From: an uncultured Alphaproteobacteria bacterium
GTDB taxonomy: Bacteria; Pseudomonadota; Alphaproteobacteria; Rhodobacterales; Rhodobacteraceae
DNA length: 32,558 bases
Assembly: GCA_902600895.1 (NCBI GenBank)
Contig: CACKLF010000014.1
Location: 1 to 32,558 of the forward strand
Direction of reading: 5' to 3'
Shown: positions 24,688 to 32,558 of the stretch, piece after piece
Position numbering within the stretch: the first letter of the stretch is position 1
How the letters are laid out: every line of letters begins with the position of its first letter
Made by a program: the position numbers and the translations under genes
Notes under the pieces: model-generated
Told to the model about the DNA's origin: nothing
Database searches by the model: none
Seen by the model: only the letters and a program-made list of their open reading frames with translations

Positions 24688-27600
24688 ATGGCAAGCTTAT
24701 TCGACATTGGCAAAAGTGCTGTGCAATCTTATAGGCAAGCACTTTCAGTAACTGGACAAAATATTGCTAACATTAATACTGATGGGTACAAGAGAAGAGA
24801 AGCCTCTTTGGAGGAGGTTTCTGGTTCACAGGGTGGTATTACTTCTTTATCAAACCAGAGTGGATTGGGAGTACGTGTTAGTGATATCAGGCGTTCCTTT
24901 GATGAATACCTATTAGATAGAACACGGACTACGGGTTCTCAATTTTCGCAAATGGATAGTTATGTAAAAGAGTTGAGAAGGCTCGAAAATACTCTCTTGC
25001 CAACAGAAGGCGATCTAGGCAGCCAAATAGGTAGATTTTTTGAATCTTTACAGGAGATTGCGGCGTCTCCAGCAGATTTAGCGCCTCGCACAGTTGCAAT
25101 TGAAAAAGGAAGAGCGATGGCTAATTCCTTTCAAAATTTAGCCATGGAGTTAGACTTACAGCTGAAATCTACGCAAGAAAGAGCTGAACAGGCAATAAAT
25201 GCTATTAATATTTTTTCCAAACAACTTTCTGAAGTTAACTCTAAGATTTTAGCTGCTGGCCAGAGTGGCCAATCCCCTAATTCAATCTTTGATTTAAGAG
25301 ATAAGACGCTAGCCGATATGGCTGAATTAATGGACATTTCAGTAAAGTATACTGGTAGGGGGGTAGCAAATGTTTCAATAGGTGGTTCGGGTATTGGTCC
25401 CACTATAGTTGAGAGTTTTAATCATGTAAAAATGGGATTGCCACAAAGAAATGGGGTTTTGCAGCCGACTATAAATACTGGATCGTCAAATTTATCAACA
25501 AATCAAGTTTCTGCCGGTATTTTAGCTGGGCTGATTAATAGTCACGGTAAAATCGGGGACGTAATCAAGGATTTAAATCAGTTAGCATTAGTGATAAGTC
25601 AGGAAGTCAATGCACAGCACAAATTAGGTGTAACATTAGATGGTTTAACTGGCAAAGAAATGTTCAGTAATGCCTCGATTAGTGCGACTAATGGTGTTGC
25701 AAATAGAGGAACTATTTCAAATGAAATAACTATTACAGATGCCCTCGCATTGCCAAAAAATGATATGGTTGCCGTTTATAGAGAAGAATCCGAATCGTGG
25801 ACATTAAGTGGTATAGATTTTCCTCAACCAGTATCTGGTAATTCTGTAATCAACACAGATAGTTTTACAATTCGGTTCTCTGGTGAACCGAAAAACGGAG
25901 ATGTTGTAAATATTAGTGCCTTGCCTGAAACAGCATTAGGATTAAAATTTCTGATAAGTAGACCTGAAGAATTCGCAGCAGCTTCCCCATTACTAGTATC
26001 TCAAGATACCAAAAATTCATCAGAAGCTATGTTGGCAGTGTTGCCAAGCACGAAAACCGCGAACAGCATATTGATACCACCATCTATCGAAAAAGTATTA
26101 AACAATGCCAATGCTCCTATACTGGCTCAATCTTTCTTCTCAGATGGGGTTGTTGCTACAATTCCAGCCGGTACGCCAGCAGTTCAGTTGTCTAGTTATC
26201 CAACTCAGGCTTCAATAAGCTTCTCAGTAACTGACGCGCAATTAGTTTCCTTAACAAATTTAAATTTTAAGCACGGACCTTCAGGAAGTGAGTCCAACTT
26301 TAGCATAAATTTAACTTACGGTAGTATATTTCCTGGAGCAGGCTCTGAAGAAACGTGGAAAGATGCTCAAGAAATAGCTGAATTGCTTAATAATGGAACA
26401 ATTAAGACATCTACTGATGCAACACTTCAAAGTCTTGGCATGTATGCAAGTGGAATGAATGGGAACCTTACAATTTCTGCAAAAGAAAATAGTTACTTAA
26501 CTCCTACCCTGACCGCTGGTACGGCAATAGTTGAAGGAAGTATTACTTCGCCGATTAATGCCTCAGACTTGCATATTTTTACGCGTGAGGGAAGACACAT
26601 TTCTGGAGTTCCGCTAACGGAAGACGCAATAACAGAGCTTCTCTCAGAGGCCAATGGATTTAATGCTGAAGCTCAATATCGTGGTGACTATTTAAATCAA
26701 AGGGAGCCTGGCTATCGTGGAATGAATTTAAGCATGTCTGTGACTGGTGGGGAATATTCTTTAACTACTGGAGCTAATGGGAGCAGCGCAAATGCATTGA
26801 CTGGGGTTGATAGTTTTCCATTTTCAGCCACTTCTACCTATGATTTAAGTATAGCACTTCCTACAGGAGGGACATTAACCACAGAAATACCAGAAGGATC
26901 CTCTGCTGGATTTGCTGCAAAAACTATTAACGCTGAGATGTCAAAGTTAGGTATATCTGCCGAAGCTATAACTGCAATCGCCTTGGCAGATTTTACTTCA
27001 ACTGGAACTGTAAGTTTTGAAATTGAAGGAAAGAATGATGACCCTATTTCAGTTACTGCATCAGTGGGTCCAGGTACATTAAGCAATTTAGTTGCGGCGA
27101 TAAATCGAGAAAGTAATGATACAGGAATCACTGCTACTTTAACAAATGACTCTAAGCGCTTAATTCTTCATTCAAAGGATGGAGATGACATCCTTATCTC
27201 TTCAGTCTCTGATACTGGGCCATCATTTACAAGTACCTTAATTTCAGAAGATGGTTCAGAAATTTCCTCTCCATCAGTTTTAGGACTGGACTTAGGAAAA
27301 CAGAATTCGTTTGTAGGCGAACCGCTAGTTAGTTTGCCCGCAGATGGATCCACAGTTGATTTAACATTTAATGGTAAAAGATATAATTTAACAATGACCA
27401 ACGGCCAGGTTGTGGCTGGGTCACCTTCTGGTACATCTTATGACGATGCTTTAAAAGCATTTTTTGATGATTCTAAAAGATTAAGAATATTTACCTCTAA
27501 CAATGCTCAAGATCAGAGTATAACTGTCACTCCAGATGTTACGGTTACAAATAACGATGCAGTTGCCAACCTTTTTGGATTAAGCAACGATGAGCAGCGA

Positions 27601-29478
27601 ATAATGGGAAATAAAATTAATGCATTAGAAGGTGCGCGCACATTAAACATTGAGGTTGGTGGCAATGAAGTAGCAATAAGCATCGATAGTTCGGGGAATA
27701 TTACGCAATCTCCAAATTATGCTGATGTCGATGCCTCTTGGGATGATCCTAGCTCTGAGATACGTCAATTGATTATAAGTTCATCTAATAGTGCAGGTTC
27801 TATAAAAGTCATTGAAGGAGCCGATGAAAAAAGCCTCGGTTATGGAGTGGTTTCAGATGCTCGGTTTTCAGGACAAATAAAATTATCAGCTGCGAGTGAT
27901 TTTAGTATAACTGCAAATTCTGTAACAACTGTTGCTTCACCCAATGCAAATATGGGTGGGCATGTTAAAGTTGAGGGATCTTTAACTGGGGAAACAAAAA
28001 AGGTTTCCTACCTTGTAAACAAAAGTGCGGATGCGGCTGCCGAAAGTATTGACGGCCTAAAAGCGATTGCTCCATCCGGTAGCTATTCATTAACCCTACC
28101 AAGCGTTGGATCTGGACCATCTTTTTCATCGACGGTCTTGTCAGAAGAATTTGATGACCTTAGTTCGGTGGCAGTGGCACAAAAGCTGGTGGAAAATATA
28201 AGAAATCAAGCAGTGCAGGTTTCGTTGTCTGGAGGTACTGCATTAGGAACTATTCCTGAGGATGGTGAATCATTGAAAATTAAATTTGATGATACTCTTT
28301 ACACTCTTATTATGGAAGATGATGAAATAATAATTTCAGGAGGAGATGAAGCAAGGATAACAGCATATTTTGATTCTTCAAATAGATTGCAGATTTTTGC
28401 GGGGGGTAGTTTAGCGGCAAAAAGAATAACAATTCCTGGGGACGATGAAGTTACTGGAAACGCAGAATCAGCTAATACATTTGGGATTAGCACCTCTACA
28501 AATAGGGTAGTGGGTAATGCAATCACAGCAACTGGTACTGCCAGAGTAATGACTGTCTCATTAAACGGTACGACCATACAAATCAGCATTGATACTTCAG
28601 GCAATATTACAAAAAATCCCAACTCCTCAGATTTAACAGTTGAGTGGGACTCAGTTGCCACTGCCACACGACGTTTGGTGCTTTCAGCATCAAGCTCTCT
28701 TGGGGATATTTCATACATTTCAGGTAATGATGAGCAAGACCTTGGTTACAAAATTACAGATACTGTTTTAAGGAGGAAAGATGATGAAATAACTTACCTC
28801 GGTTTAAGTGGCCAGAAAGTTGATATTTCTGCTTCAGCCTCCAGTCTAGCAAATCAGACTATCACAATGTCTAATTTGCCAACTGAAGACCTAATTGTGG
28901 TCATGACTGGGTCAGGTGCAAGATCGGTCTCTGCAACTTATGACAATCCAGTAAATATAAATATTCAAGATGAGCTAGTTGTTGAGGTTATGAATGATTC
29001 TGGAACTTTGCTTGAGGTTTTTGATAAAGACTCAGGTCATTCGATCGCTACGAGGGTTATTGATGATAATGGGAACACAGAAGCTATAGGAATGAATTTT
29101 ACGCTTAATGGTAAAGGCCAAAAAGGAGATAAATTCTTTATTGCAGAAAATACTGATGGTACAGGTGATGCAAGAAATTTAGGTAAAATTTTAGAGCTGC
29201 AAAATTCTGGAATTTCTGGACCCAGTTCTGAGGGCTTTCAGAAAATCTACTCAACCCTAGTTTCAGGTGTTGGTGCTTCAGTTCAATCGGGAGATCTTAG
29301 TTTGGCGGCATTGTCGGCTAATAGAGACGCTGCCATGGAAGCGGAAGCAAGTTTTTCAGGAGTGAACTTAGACTCTGAAGCCGCTGCATTATTAGAGTTT
29401 CAGCAGGCTTACCAGGCCTCTGCTAGAATTCTTCAAACTGCTCGTGAATTATTTAGGACCCTAATAGATACCATATAA
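24688..29478 (+). CDS. flgK: flagellar hook-associated protein FlgK (HAP1), unusually large
   Basis: This 1596-residue protein is about three times the usual FlgK size (near 550). The conserved core is complete: N-terminal ALSVTGQNIANINTDGYKRR, a FLESLQEIAASPADL-like helix near 110-125, and C-terminal NLDSEAAALLEFQQAYQASA-type ending followed by RILQTARELFRTLIDTI. The middle includes the FlgK-type segment LHIFTREGRHISGVPLTEDA. It also has an IN-type motif (TLSNLVAAINRESNDTGITA) and two related ~215-residue modules at 844-1058 and 1143-1359. HAP1 joins the hook to the filament. No frame break is seen, and it is translated as one chain. Confidence 0.93.
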   Translation: MASLFDIGKSAVQSYRQALSVTGQNIANINTDGYKRREASLEEVSGSQGGITSLSNQSGLGVRVSDIRRSFDEYLLDRTRTTGSQFSQMDSYVKELRRLENTLLPTEGDLGSQIGRFFESLQEIAASPADLAPRTVAIEKGRAMANSFQNLAMELDLQLKSTQERAEQAINAINIFSKQLSEVNSKILAAGQSGQSPNSIFDLRDKTLADMAELMDISVKYTGRGVANVSIGGSGIGPTIVESFNHVKMGLPQRNGVLQPTINTGSSNLSTNQVSAGILAGLINSHGKIGDVIKDLNQLALVISQEVNAQHKLGVTLDGLTGKEMFSNASISATNGVANRGTISNEITITDALALPKNDMVAVYREESESWTLSGIDFPQPVSGNSVINTDSFTIRFSGEPKNGDVVNISALPETALGLKFLISRPEEFAAASPLLVSQDTKNSSEAMLAVLPSTKTANSILIPPSIEKVLNNANAPILAQSFFSDGVVATIPAGTPAVQLSSYPTQASISFSVTDAQLVSLTNLNFKHGPSGSESNFSINLTYGSIFPGAGSEETWKDAQEIAELLNNGTIKTSTDATLQSLGMYASGMNGNLTISAKENSYLTPTLTAGTAIVEGSITSPINASDLHIFTREGRHISGVPLTEDAITELLSEANGFNAEAQYRGDYLNQREPGYRGMNLSMSVTGGEYSLTTGANGSSANALTGVDSFPFSATSTYDLSIALPTGGTLTTEIPEGSSAGFAAKTINAEMSKLGISAEAITAIALADFTSTGTVSFEIEGKNDDPISVTASVGPGTLSNLVAAINRESNDTGITATLTNDSKRLILHSKDGDDILISSVSDTGPSFTSTLISEDGSEISSPSVLGLDLGKQNSFVGEPLVSLPADGSTVDLTFNGKRYNLTMTNGQVVAGSPSGTSYDDALKAFFDDSKRLRIFTSNNAQDQSITVTPDVTVTNNDAVANLFGLSNDEQRIMGNKINALEGARTLNIEVGGNEVAISIDSSGNITQSPNYADVDASWDDPSSEIRQLIISSSNSAGSIKVIEGADEKSLGYGVVSDARFSGQIKLSAASDFSITANSVTTVASPNANMGGHVKVEGSLTGETKKVSYLVNKSADAAAESIDGLKAIAPSGSYSLTLPSVGSGPSFSSTVLSEEFDDLSSVAVAQKLVENIRNQAVQVSLSGGTALGTIPEDGESLKIKFDDTLYTLIMEDDEIIISGGDEARITAYFDSSNRLQIFAGGSLAAKRITIPGDDEVTGNAESANTFGISTSTNRVVGNAITATGTARVMTVSLNGTTIQISIDTSGNITKNPNSSDLTVEWDSVATATRRLVLSASSSLGDISYISGNDEQDLGYKITDTVLRRKDDEITYLGLSGQKVDISASASSLANQTITMSNLPTEDLIVVMTGSGARSVSATYDNPVNINIQDELVVEVMNDSGTLLEVFDKDSGHSIATRVIDDNGNTEAIGMNFTLNGKGQKGDKFFIAENTDGTGDARNLGKILELQNSGISGPSSEGFQKIYSTLVSGVGASVQSGDLSLAALSANRDAAMEAEASFSGVNLDSEAAALLEFQQAYQASARILQTARELFRTLIDTI
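27217..27861 (+). repeat. FlgK internal duplicated module, copy 1
   Basis: Residues 844-1058 of FlgK. Marker segments are GPSFTSTLISEDG, DLTFNGKRYNLTM, FFDDSKRLRIF, FGLSNDEQRIMGN, AISIDSSGNITQSPN and a terminal SLGY. They occur in the same order in copy 2, at roughly 30-40% identity by eye. This is a domain duplication at protein level, since the DNA is no longer alike. Confidence 0.85.
28114..28764 (+). repeat. FlgK internal duplicated module, copy 2
   Basis: Residues 1143-1359 of FlgK. Matching segments are GPSFSSTVLSEEF, KIKFDDTLYTLIM, YFDSSNRLQIF, FGISTSTNRVVGN, QISIDTSGNITKNPN and a terminal DLGY. It is separated from copy 1 by an 84-residue linker. Confidence 0.85.
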
Positions 29479-29487
29479 GGAAATATC

Positions 29488-30774
29488 ATGCAGATTAGTA
29501 CAAAATTATTTAATGACCAACTTGTGCGACAGTTTGGAAAGCTTACGTCAGATGTCCAGTCACTACAAGAGAGGATCGCTACAGGTAAAAACATTTTAAG
29601 CTCGTCAGATGATCCAATAAATGCAGTCAACTTATCTGTCGCAAGAGAACAGAAGAATCTTTTAGCAAGATTTGAAGCAAATGGTGAGGCGGCGAGAAGA
29701 AGGTTGGATTTAACTGATGGAGCATTAAATCAAATGATTAGTGTTCTTACGCGTATAACGGAGTTAACTACTCAAGCGGCCAGCGGTAGTTATGGTTCTG
29801 CAGATAGGGAGGCAATAAAAATAGAAGTTGATGAATTGTCAAACGTATTGATGGAGATTGCAAACACCAAAGATAGTCAAAATCAGAGTCTGTTTGGAGG
29901 CTTTAAGTTTAATGGTCAGCCATTTAAAAAGGATGAATCGGATGTGGTGACTTACACGGGAGATCGTGGATCTCATAGAGTTCAAATTTCTGAAAATATG
30001 AATGTGGCAACAAGTATTGATGGTGGTACGTCTTTCATGCGGATAAATACTAGAGACGGACGTAAGAGTGTTTTTGATATTATTACTGCAGTGAAAAGTG
30101 CAATTACGAATAGTAATAAATTTAAATCACTAGCAAGTGGTGCCGCTGAGGCTCAAATTAGAGTTGTTGCTGATAGAGATCCCAATCAATGGGAATTTAA
30201 TCTTGAAGGCAGCCTTGGGAGTGTAAAAATTTCCACAAAAGTTGCAGATAATTCTTATACTGACTTAGTATCACAGATAAATTTGAATTCGGGTACAACG
30301 GGTATTGTAGCTACATTTGACTCAAAAACGGGTCTAATTAACTTAAAAGATAATACTAATGGTAAGATCGAAATAAGCGCCCTTCAGGTTGAAGGAGAAG
30401 ATTTCGCAAGTGATAATGTTAAAAATTATATTTCTTTTGATACTTTGGATGGATCTGGGGAATTAATTGGAGAAACTCGCCATATAGCTGATCAAGATCA
30501 AGCTTTAAATGGTAGTATTCAAGATTTAAAGCTGTCTGTTGACCATATTAGTAACCAGCAGGCTTTTGTTGGTGCTCAAATTAATAAAGTAGAGCGCCAG
30601 GTTGAGATTTTAGCAAATAGACGCATCTCTGTTTCTGAAAGGGTGAGCGATTTGGGAGATGCAGACTTGGCCGAACTTGTTACAAAGCTTCAAGGTTTAT
30701 TGGTAAGTAGAGATGCTGCTCAGCAAGCGTTTGCAAAAATAGGACAACAGAGCCTTTTTGATTTTATAAGGTAG
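29488..30774 (+). CDS. flgL: flagellar hook-filament junction protein FlgL (HAP3)
   Basis: This 428-residue protein has the flagellin-like N-terminus VQSLQERIATGKNILSSSDD (about 24-43), DPINAVNLSVAREQKNLLAR, and the C-terminal LVTKLQGLLVSRDAAQQAFA followed by KIGQQSLFDFIR. HAP3 connects FlgK to the filament. It is somewhat longer than enteric FlgL (near 317) but not inflated like FlgE and FlgK. An AAGGAAA ribosome site precedes the ATG. It is the last gene of the flgG operon and converges on an unrelated secreted-protein gene 16 bases away. Confidence 0.95.
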   Translation: MQISTKLFNDQLVRQFGKLTSDVQSLQERIATGKNILSSSDDPINAVNLSVAREQKNLLARFEANGEAARRRLDLTDGALNQMISVLTRITELTTQAASGSYGSADREAIKIEVDELSNVLMEIANTKDSQNQSLFGGFKFNGQPFKKDESDVVTYTGDRGSHRVQISENMNVATSIDGGTSFMRINTRDGRKSVFDIITAVKSAITNSNKFKSLASGAAEAQIRVVADRDPNQWEFNLEGSLGSVKISTKVADNSYTDLVSQINLNSGTTGIVATFDSKTGLINLKDNTNGKIEISALQVEGEDFASDNVKNYISFDTLDGSGELIGETRHIADQDQALNGSIQDLKLSVDHISNQQAFVGAQINKVERQVEILANRRISVSERVSDLGDADLAELVTKLQGLLVSRDAAQQAFAKIGQQSLFDFIR

Positions 30775-30797
30775 CTCTAGAGCTATTTTATTAATTT
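30772..30797. terminator. possible weak bidirectional terminator after flgL
   Basis: A perfect palindrome TAGCTCTAGAGCTA (30772-30785), containing the flgL stop, is followed by TTTTATTAATTT. The stem is short (5 pairs with a 4-base loop), so termination is only suggestive. Confidence 0.3.
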
Positions 30798-31849
30798 AAT
30801 ATCTCTGTCACCATTGAGAACTGAGCAATTTGTGGTTTAAAATCAACAGTATTTAGATAGTTTTTTTCCTTTAGCATTATTTCTACTAAAGAGTTAAAAG
30901 GGCATACCCTCACTTTCCTACCATCAATGATTTGTTGCCAATGTCCTGCCTGATCAAGGCTACAGTTTCCTGAAGAATCGGTAATGATTTCACTTATAAT
31001 TATGGGTTCAGTTGGAATTCCAATACGATTTAATACTTCAGTGGCCATAGGGACATTTAAGCCTGGCACAGAATGAATCACGCCGTCAGATGATAGTAGG
31101 ATCGCACTTCTATTTTTTGGTATTCCTTTGAACGACGAAGGAACAAAGAAGAAGAGCTGAGAGTCGGTTCCATTAAATTTTCCTTTGAGGCTTAAAAAGG
31201 TTAGTAAAGCAGTTTCGGATGTTAAATTAATGGGTATTTCTTTACTCATTATATAATTTTTTAAGAAATTATTGGGTAAGATTTCTCTCAAAGTATCGCC
31301 ATCAAAGGCAAAATCATTTTTTAAAATTTCAATTATTTCATTTATATTGAGTGGTAAAGCTGTAAGTTTTTTGCTAGCAAATTCAATCAATGCTTCATTA
31401 TCATTATTCAGTGCTAAATTCATCAGTTTTAATATTTCTTTAAAGGGTGCTTTGTATGAGCCAAGTAAATTGCCTCGATAAATGGATATTTTTTCACAAT
31501 TAAAGCCAGTAATAAAAAGTTTACTTTCAAAGTTTTCAAGAGCATTAGCATTCGCAGAGGTTATTGCTTCAAACATATCAAAATTTATGAAAATTGGCTC
31601 AAAGTCTTTGAATGCTTCATAATAATGTTGTGCTTTTTCAAAGTATGCCTCTTCTGGTCCTAATAGTGGATTGCCTTGGCGGTCGACTGACGGAACATAA
31701 GGGTTTACGGTTGCGTATAATAATTGGTTTATTTTTTCTGAACTGGAAACTTTACAACTTTCGTTTTCAGCATCTTCAGCATATAAATTGCCTTGTATGG
31801 ATGAGTAGAAAAAGAAGCAAAATAATAGAGTAAAAATTTTGAGCCTCAT
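30791..31849 (-). CDS. secreted protein of unknown function
   Basis: This 352-residue protein has a clear signal peptide (hydrophobic 5-18, likely cleavage after LYA at 24). There is no transmembrane helix afterwards, so it is predicted periplasmic or extracellular. The mature part has four cysteines (in NESCK, GFNCEK, GNCSLD and VRVCPF), which could pair. Landmarks include ATVNPYVPSVDRQGNPLLGP near the N-terminus and AGHWQQIIDGRKVRVCPF near the C-terminus. I do not recognise a family. It converges on flgL. The GG-N10-GC element upstream suggests it may be co-regulated with the flagellum, which is inference. Confidence 0.75.
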   Translation of the reverse strand: MRLKIFTLLFCFFFYSSIQGNLYAEDAENESCKVSSSEKINQLLYATVNPYVPSVDRQGNPLLGPEEAYFEKAQHYYEAFKDFEPIFINFDMFEAITSANANALENFESKLFITGFNCEKISIYRGNLLGSYKAPFKEILKLMNLALNNDNEALIEFASKKLTALPLNINEIIEILKNDFAFDGDTLREILPNNFLKNYIMSKEIPINLTSETALLTFLSLKGKFNGTDSQLFFFVPSSFKGIPKNRSAILLSSDGVIHSVPGLNVPMATEVLNRIGIPTEPIIISEIITDSSGNCSLDQAGHWQQIIDGRKVRVCPFNSLVEIMLKEKNYLNTVDFKPQIAQFSMVTEILN

Positions 31850-31881
31850 ATAGTTCTCCCTTATTATTTCTATGCTTCCTT

Positions 31882-31899
31882 TTGCAAAAATTGAACCAA
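31882..31899 (-). promoter_or_regulatory. possible sigma-54-type promoter for the secreted-protein gene
   Basis: On the - strand it reads TTGGTTCA, four bases, TTGCAA, with GG and GC 10 bases apart. The -12 half is good but the -24 half lacks the usual CA after GG. It lies 33 bases before ATG 31849. Confidence 0.45.
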
Positions 31900-31907
31900 T
31901 TTTAATT

Positions 31908-31925
31908 ATGGCTTAAATATTGCAT
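31908..31925 (+). promoter_or_regulatory. possible sigma-54-type promoter for the 66-aa gene
   Basis: It reads ATGGCTTA, four bases, TTGCAT, with correct 10-base GG to GC spacing, a good -12 half and a weaker -24 half. It is 36 bases before ATG 31961 and back to back with the opposite-strand site only about 9 bases away. Confidence 0.45.
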
Positions 31926-31960
31926 CGTTCAGGTACAATTATTAATCTAATGAGGGAAAA

Positions 31961-32161
31961 ATGCTAGACACTGAAAGTCAATCGAAAATTATAGTTGAAG
32001 TTTTTTCTGCAGCTATGGATGCAATGAAAAGATTAGGTCTTTCAGATGAAGAGGCATTAAATGGTATTCTTAGCCAGATATCAGTTCAAGTCGACCTTTC
32101 CGCTTTAGAGCATGCGATCGAGTTAAATAAAAAGTACCATACTCTTCTTAAGCAAGATTAA
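31961..32161 (+). CDS. small helical protein, function unknown
   Basis: This 66-residue protein is mostly helical and slightly acidic, with no signal peptide or membrane segment. A GAGGG ribosome site lies 5 bases before the ATG. Helices such as IIVEVFSAAMDAMKRLGLSD and LSALEHAIELNKKYHTLLKQ suggest a small bundle. I do not recognise it. The upstream sigma-54-like element and flagellar neighbours make a regulatory or chaperone role conceivable, but nothing in the sequence shows it. Confidence 0.55.
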   Translation: MLDTESQSKIIVEVFSAAMDAMKRLGLSDEEALNGILSQISVQVDLSALEHAIELNKKYHTLLKQD

Positions 32162-32558
32162 AAGGAGCATTTAATTGCTTCAAACTTTTTATTCTTAAGT
32201 GAATAAGACTGTTTAAAAAAAGATTTTTCTTAAAAATTTTGTAGTTCATCACTGGAGTTTGCAGCTTTTAGTTCTAAGAATTAAGTTATTGCGCTTTAAT
32301 TTAATATGATGTGCTAACCCACATTTGTCTGCAACAGTCTTCAAATTTCGTTTCAGCATGGCGAATTTCGCAAAGTTATATTCGTCTGGGAAACCGGTTT
32401 TTAAACTGACTATTTTATTTGAATCCAGAATTTATTGTCAAAGAAGGGAGATTGATACATATGACTATTCGATTGTCTATTGCAAATTAATGAGACATAA
32501 TGTGTGGCAGTAAGAAAGGAAATATTAGAAAATAAATTTTAAGCTTTAATTCTTCTTG
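32162..32558. other. about 400 bp without a convincing gene
   Basis: AT-rich sequence with no tRNA-like or rRNA-like pattern and no strong hairpin with a T-run. A 62-codon open frame (32325-32513) starts at TTG with no ribosome site and looks like chance. At 32461 an ATG with an upstream AAGGGAG run encodes only MTIRLSIAN before a stop, so it could be a leader peptide or a chance hit. Confidence 0.6.

Noticed and set aside
28299-28718. 139-aa - strand open frame
   Set aside because: It is antisense to the second FlgK module. The + strand frame shows conserved repeat structure.
32325-32513. 62-aa open frame near the right edge
   Set aside because: TTG start, no ribosome site, no recognisable motif and a composition like translated noncoding AT-rich DNA.

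Overview
The window comes from an AT-rich, motile, Gram-negative bacterium. The outer-membrane flagellar genes (flgH, flgI, flgA, FlgP- and FlgT-like proteins), the sigma-54-type promoters and the tightly overlapped catabolic operon all suggest a proteobacterium. The flagellar gene order (FlgP/FlgT, then flgA-flgM-flgN-like, then flgB to flgL) resembles Vibrio-type loci. The 99-residue FlgJ without a muramidase domain and the catabolic cluster would also fit a marine alphaproteobacterium. I cannot fix the class from sequence alone.

Region 1 (1-8178, + strand) is a catabolic cluster. It opens with the 3' end of a 2,5-dihydroxypyridine dioxygenase-like (NicX-type) gene cut by the window edge. 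An overlapping alpha/beta hydrolase (NicD-like position), an acyl-CoA dehydrogenase-family flavoprotein and an acyl-CoA ligase follow. After an 83-bp gap comes a three-subunit molybdenum hydroxylase (FAD, 2Fe-2S, Mo subunits), a MoaD/ThiS-like sulfur carrier ending in Gly-Gly, and a standalone cyclic-nucleotide-binding domain. A PaaI-like thioesterase and an amidase-signature hydrolase lie convergently on the - strand (8181-9970). Together they suggest oxidation of an N-heteroaromatic acid (nicotinate- or picolinate-like) through a 2,5-dihydroxypyridine-type ring cleavage. The substrate is inference.

Region 2 (10046-14238) holds flagellar accessory genes behind a sigma-54-like promoter: a FlgP-like (LPP20) lipoprotein, a FlgT-like H-ring protein, a secreted LysM/FimV-like protein, flgA, flgM, a small helical protein in the flgN position and a membrane-anchored coiled-coil DUF2802-like protein. 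A small lipoprotein (14244-14588) and a protein with a 10-residue acidic tandem repeat (14647-15405) follow on the - strand.

Region 3 (15439-30774) is the rod, hook and ring gene set flgBCDEF and flgGHIJKL, with sigma-54-like promoters before flgB and flgG. FlgE (1254 aa) and FlgK (1596 aa) are far larger than usual, and FlgK carries a duplicated ~215-residue module. Region 4 (30791-32558) contains an unrecognised secreted protein and a divergent 66-aa protein with back-to-back sigma-54-like sites between them, then about 400 bp with no convincing gene.
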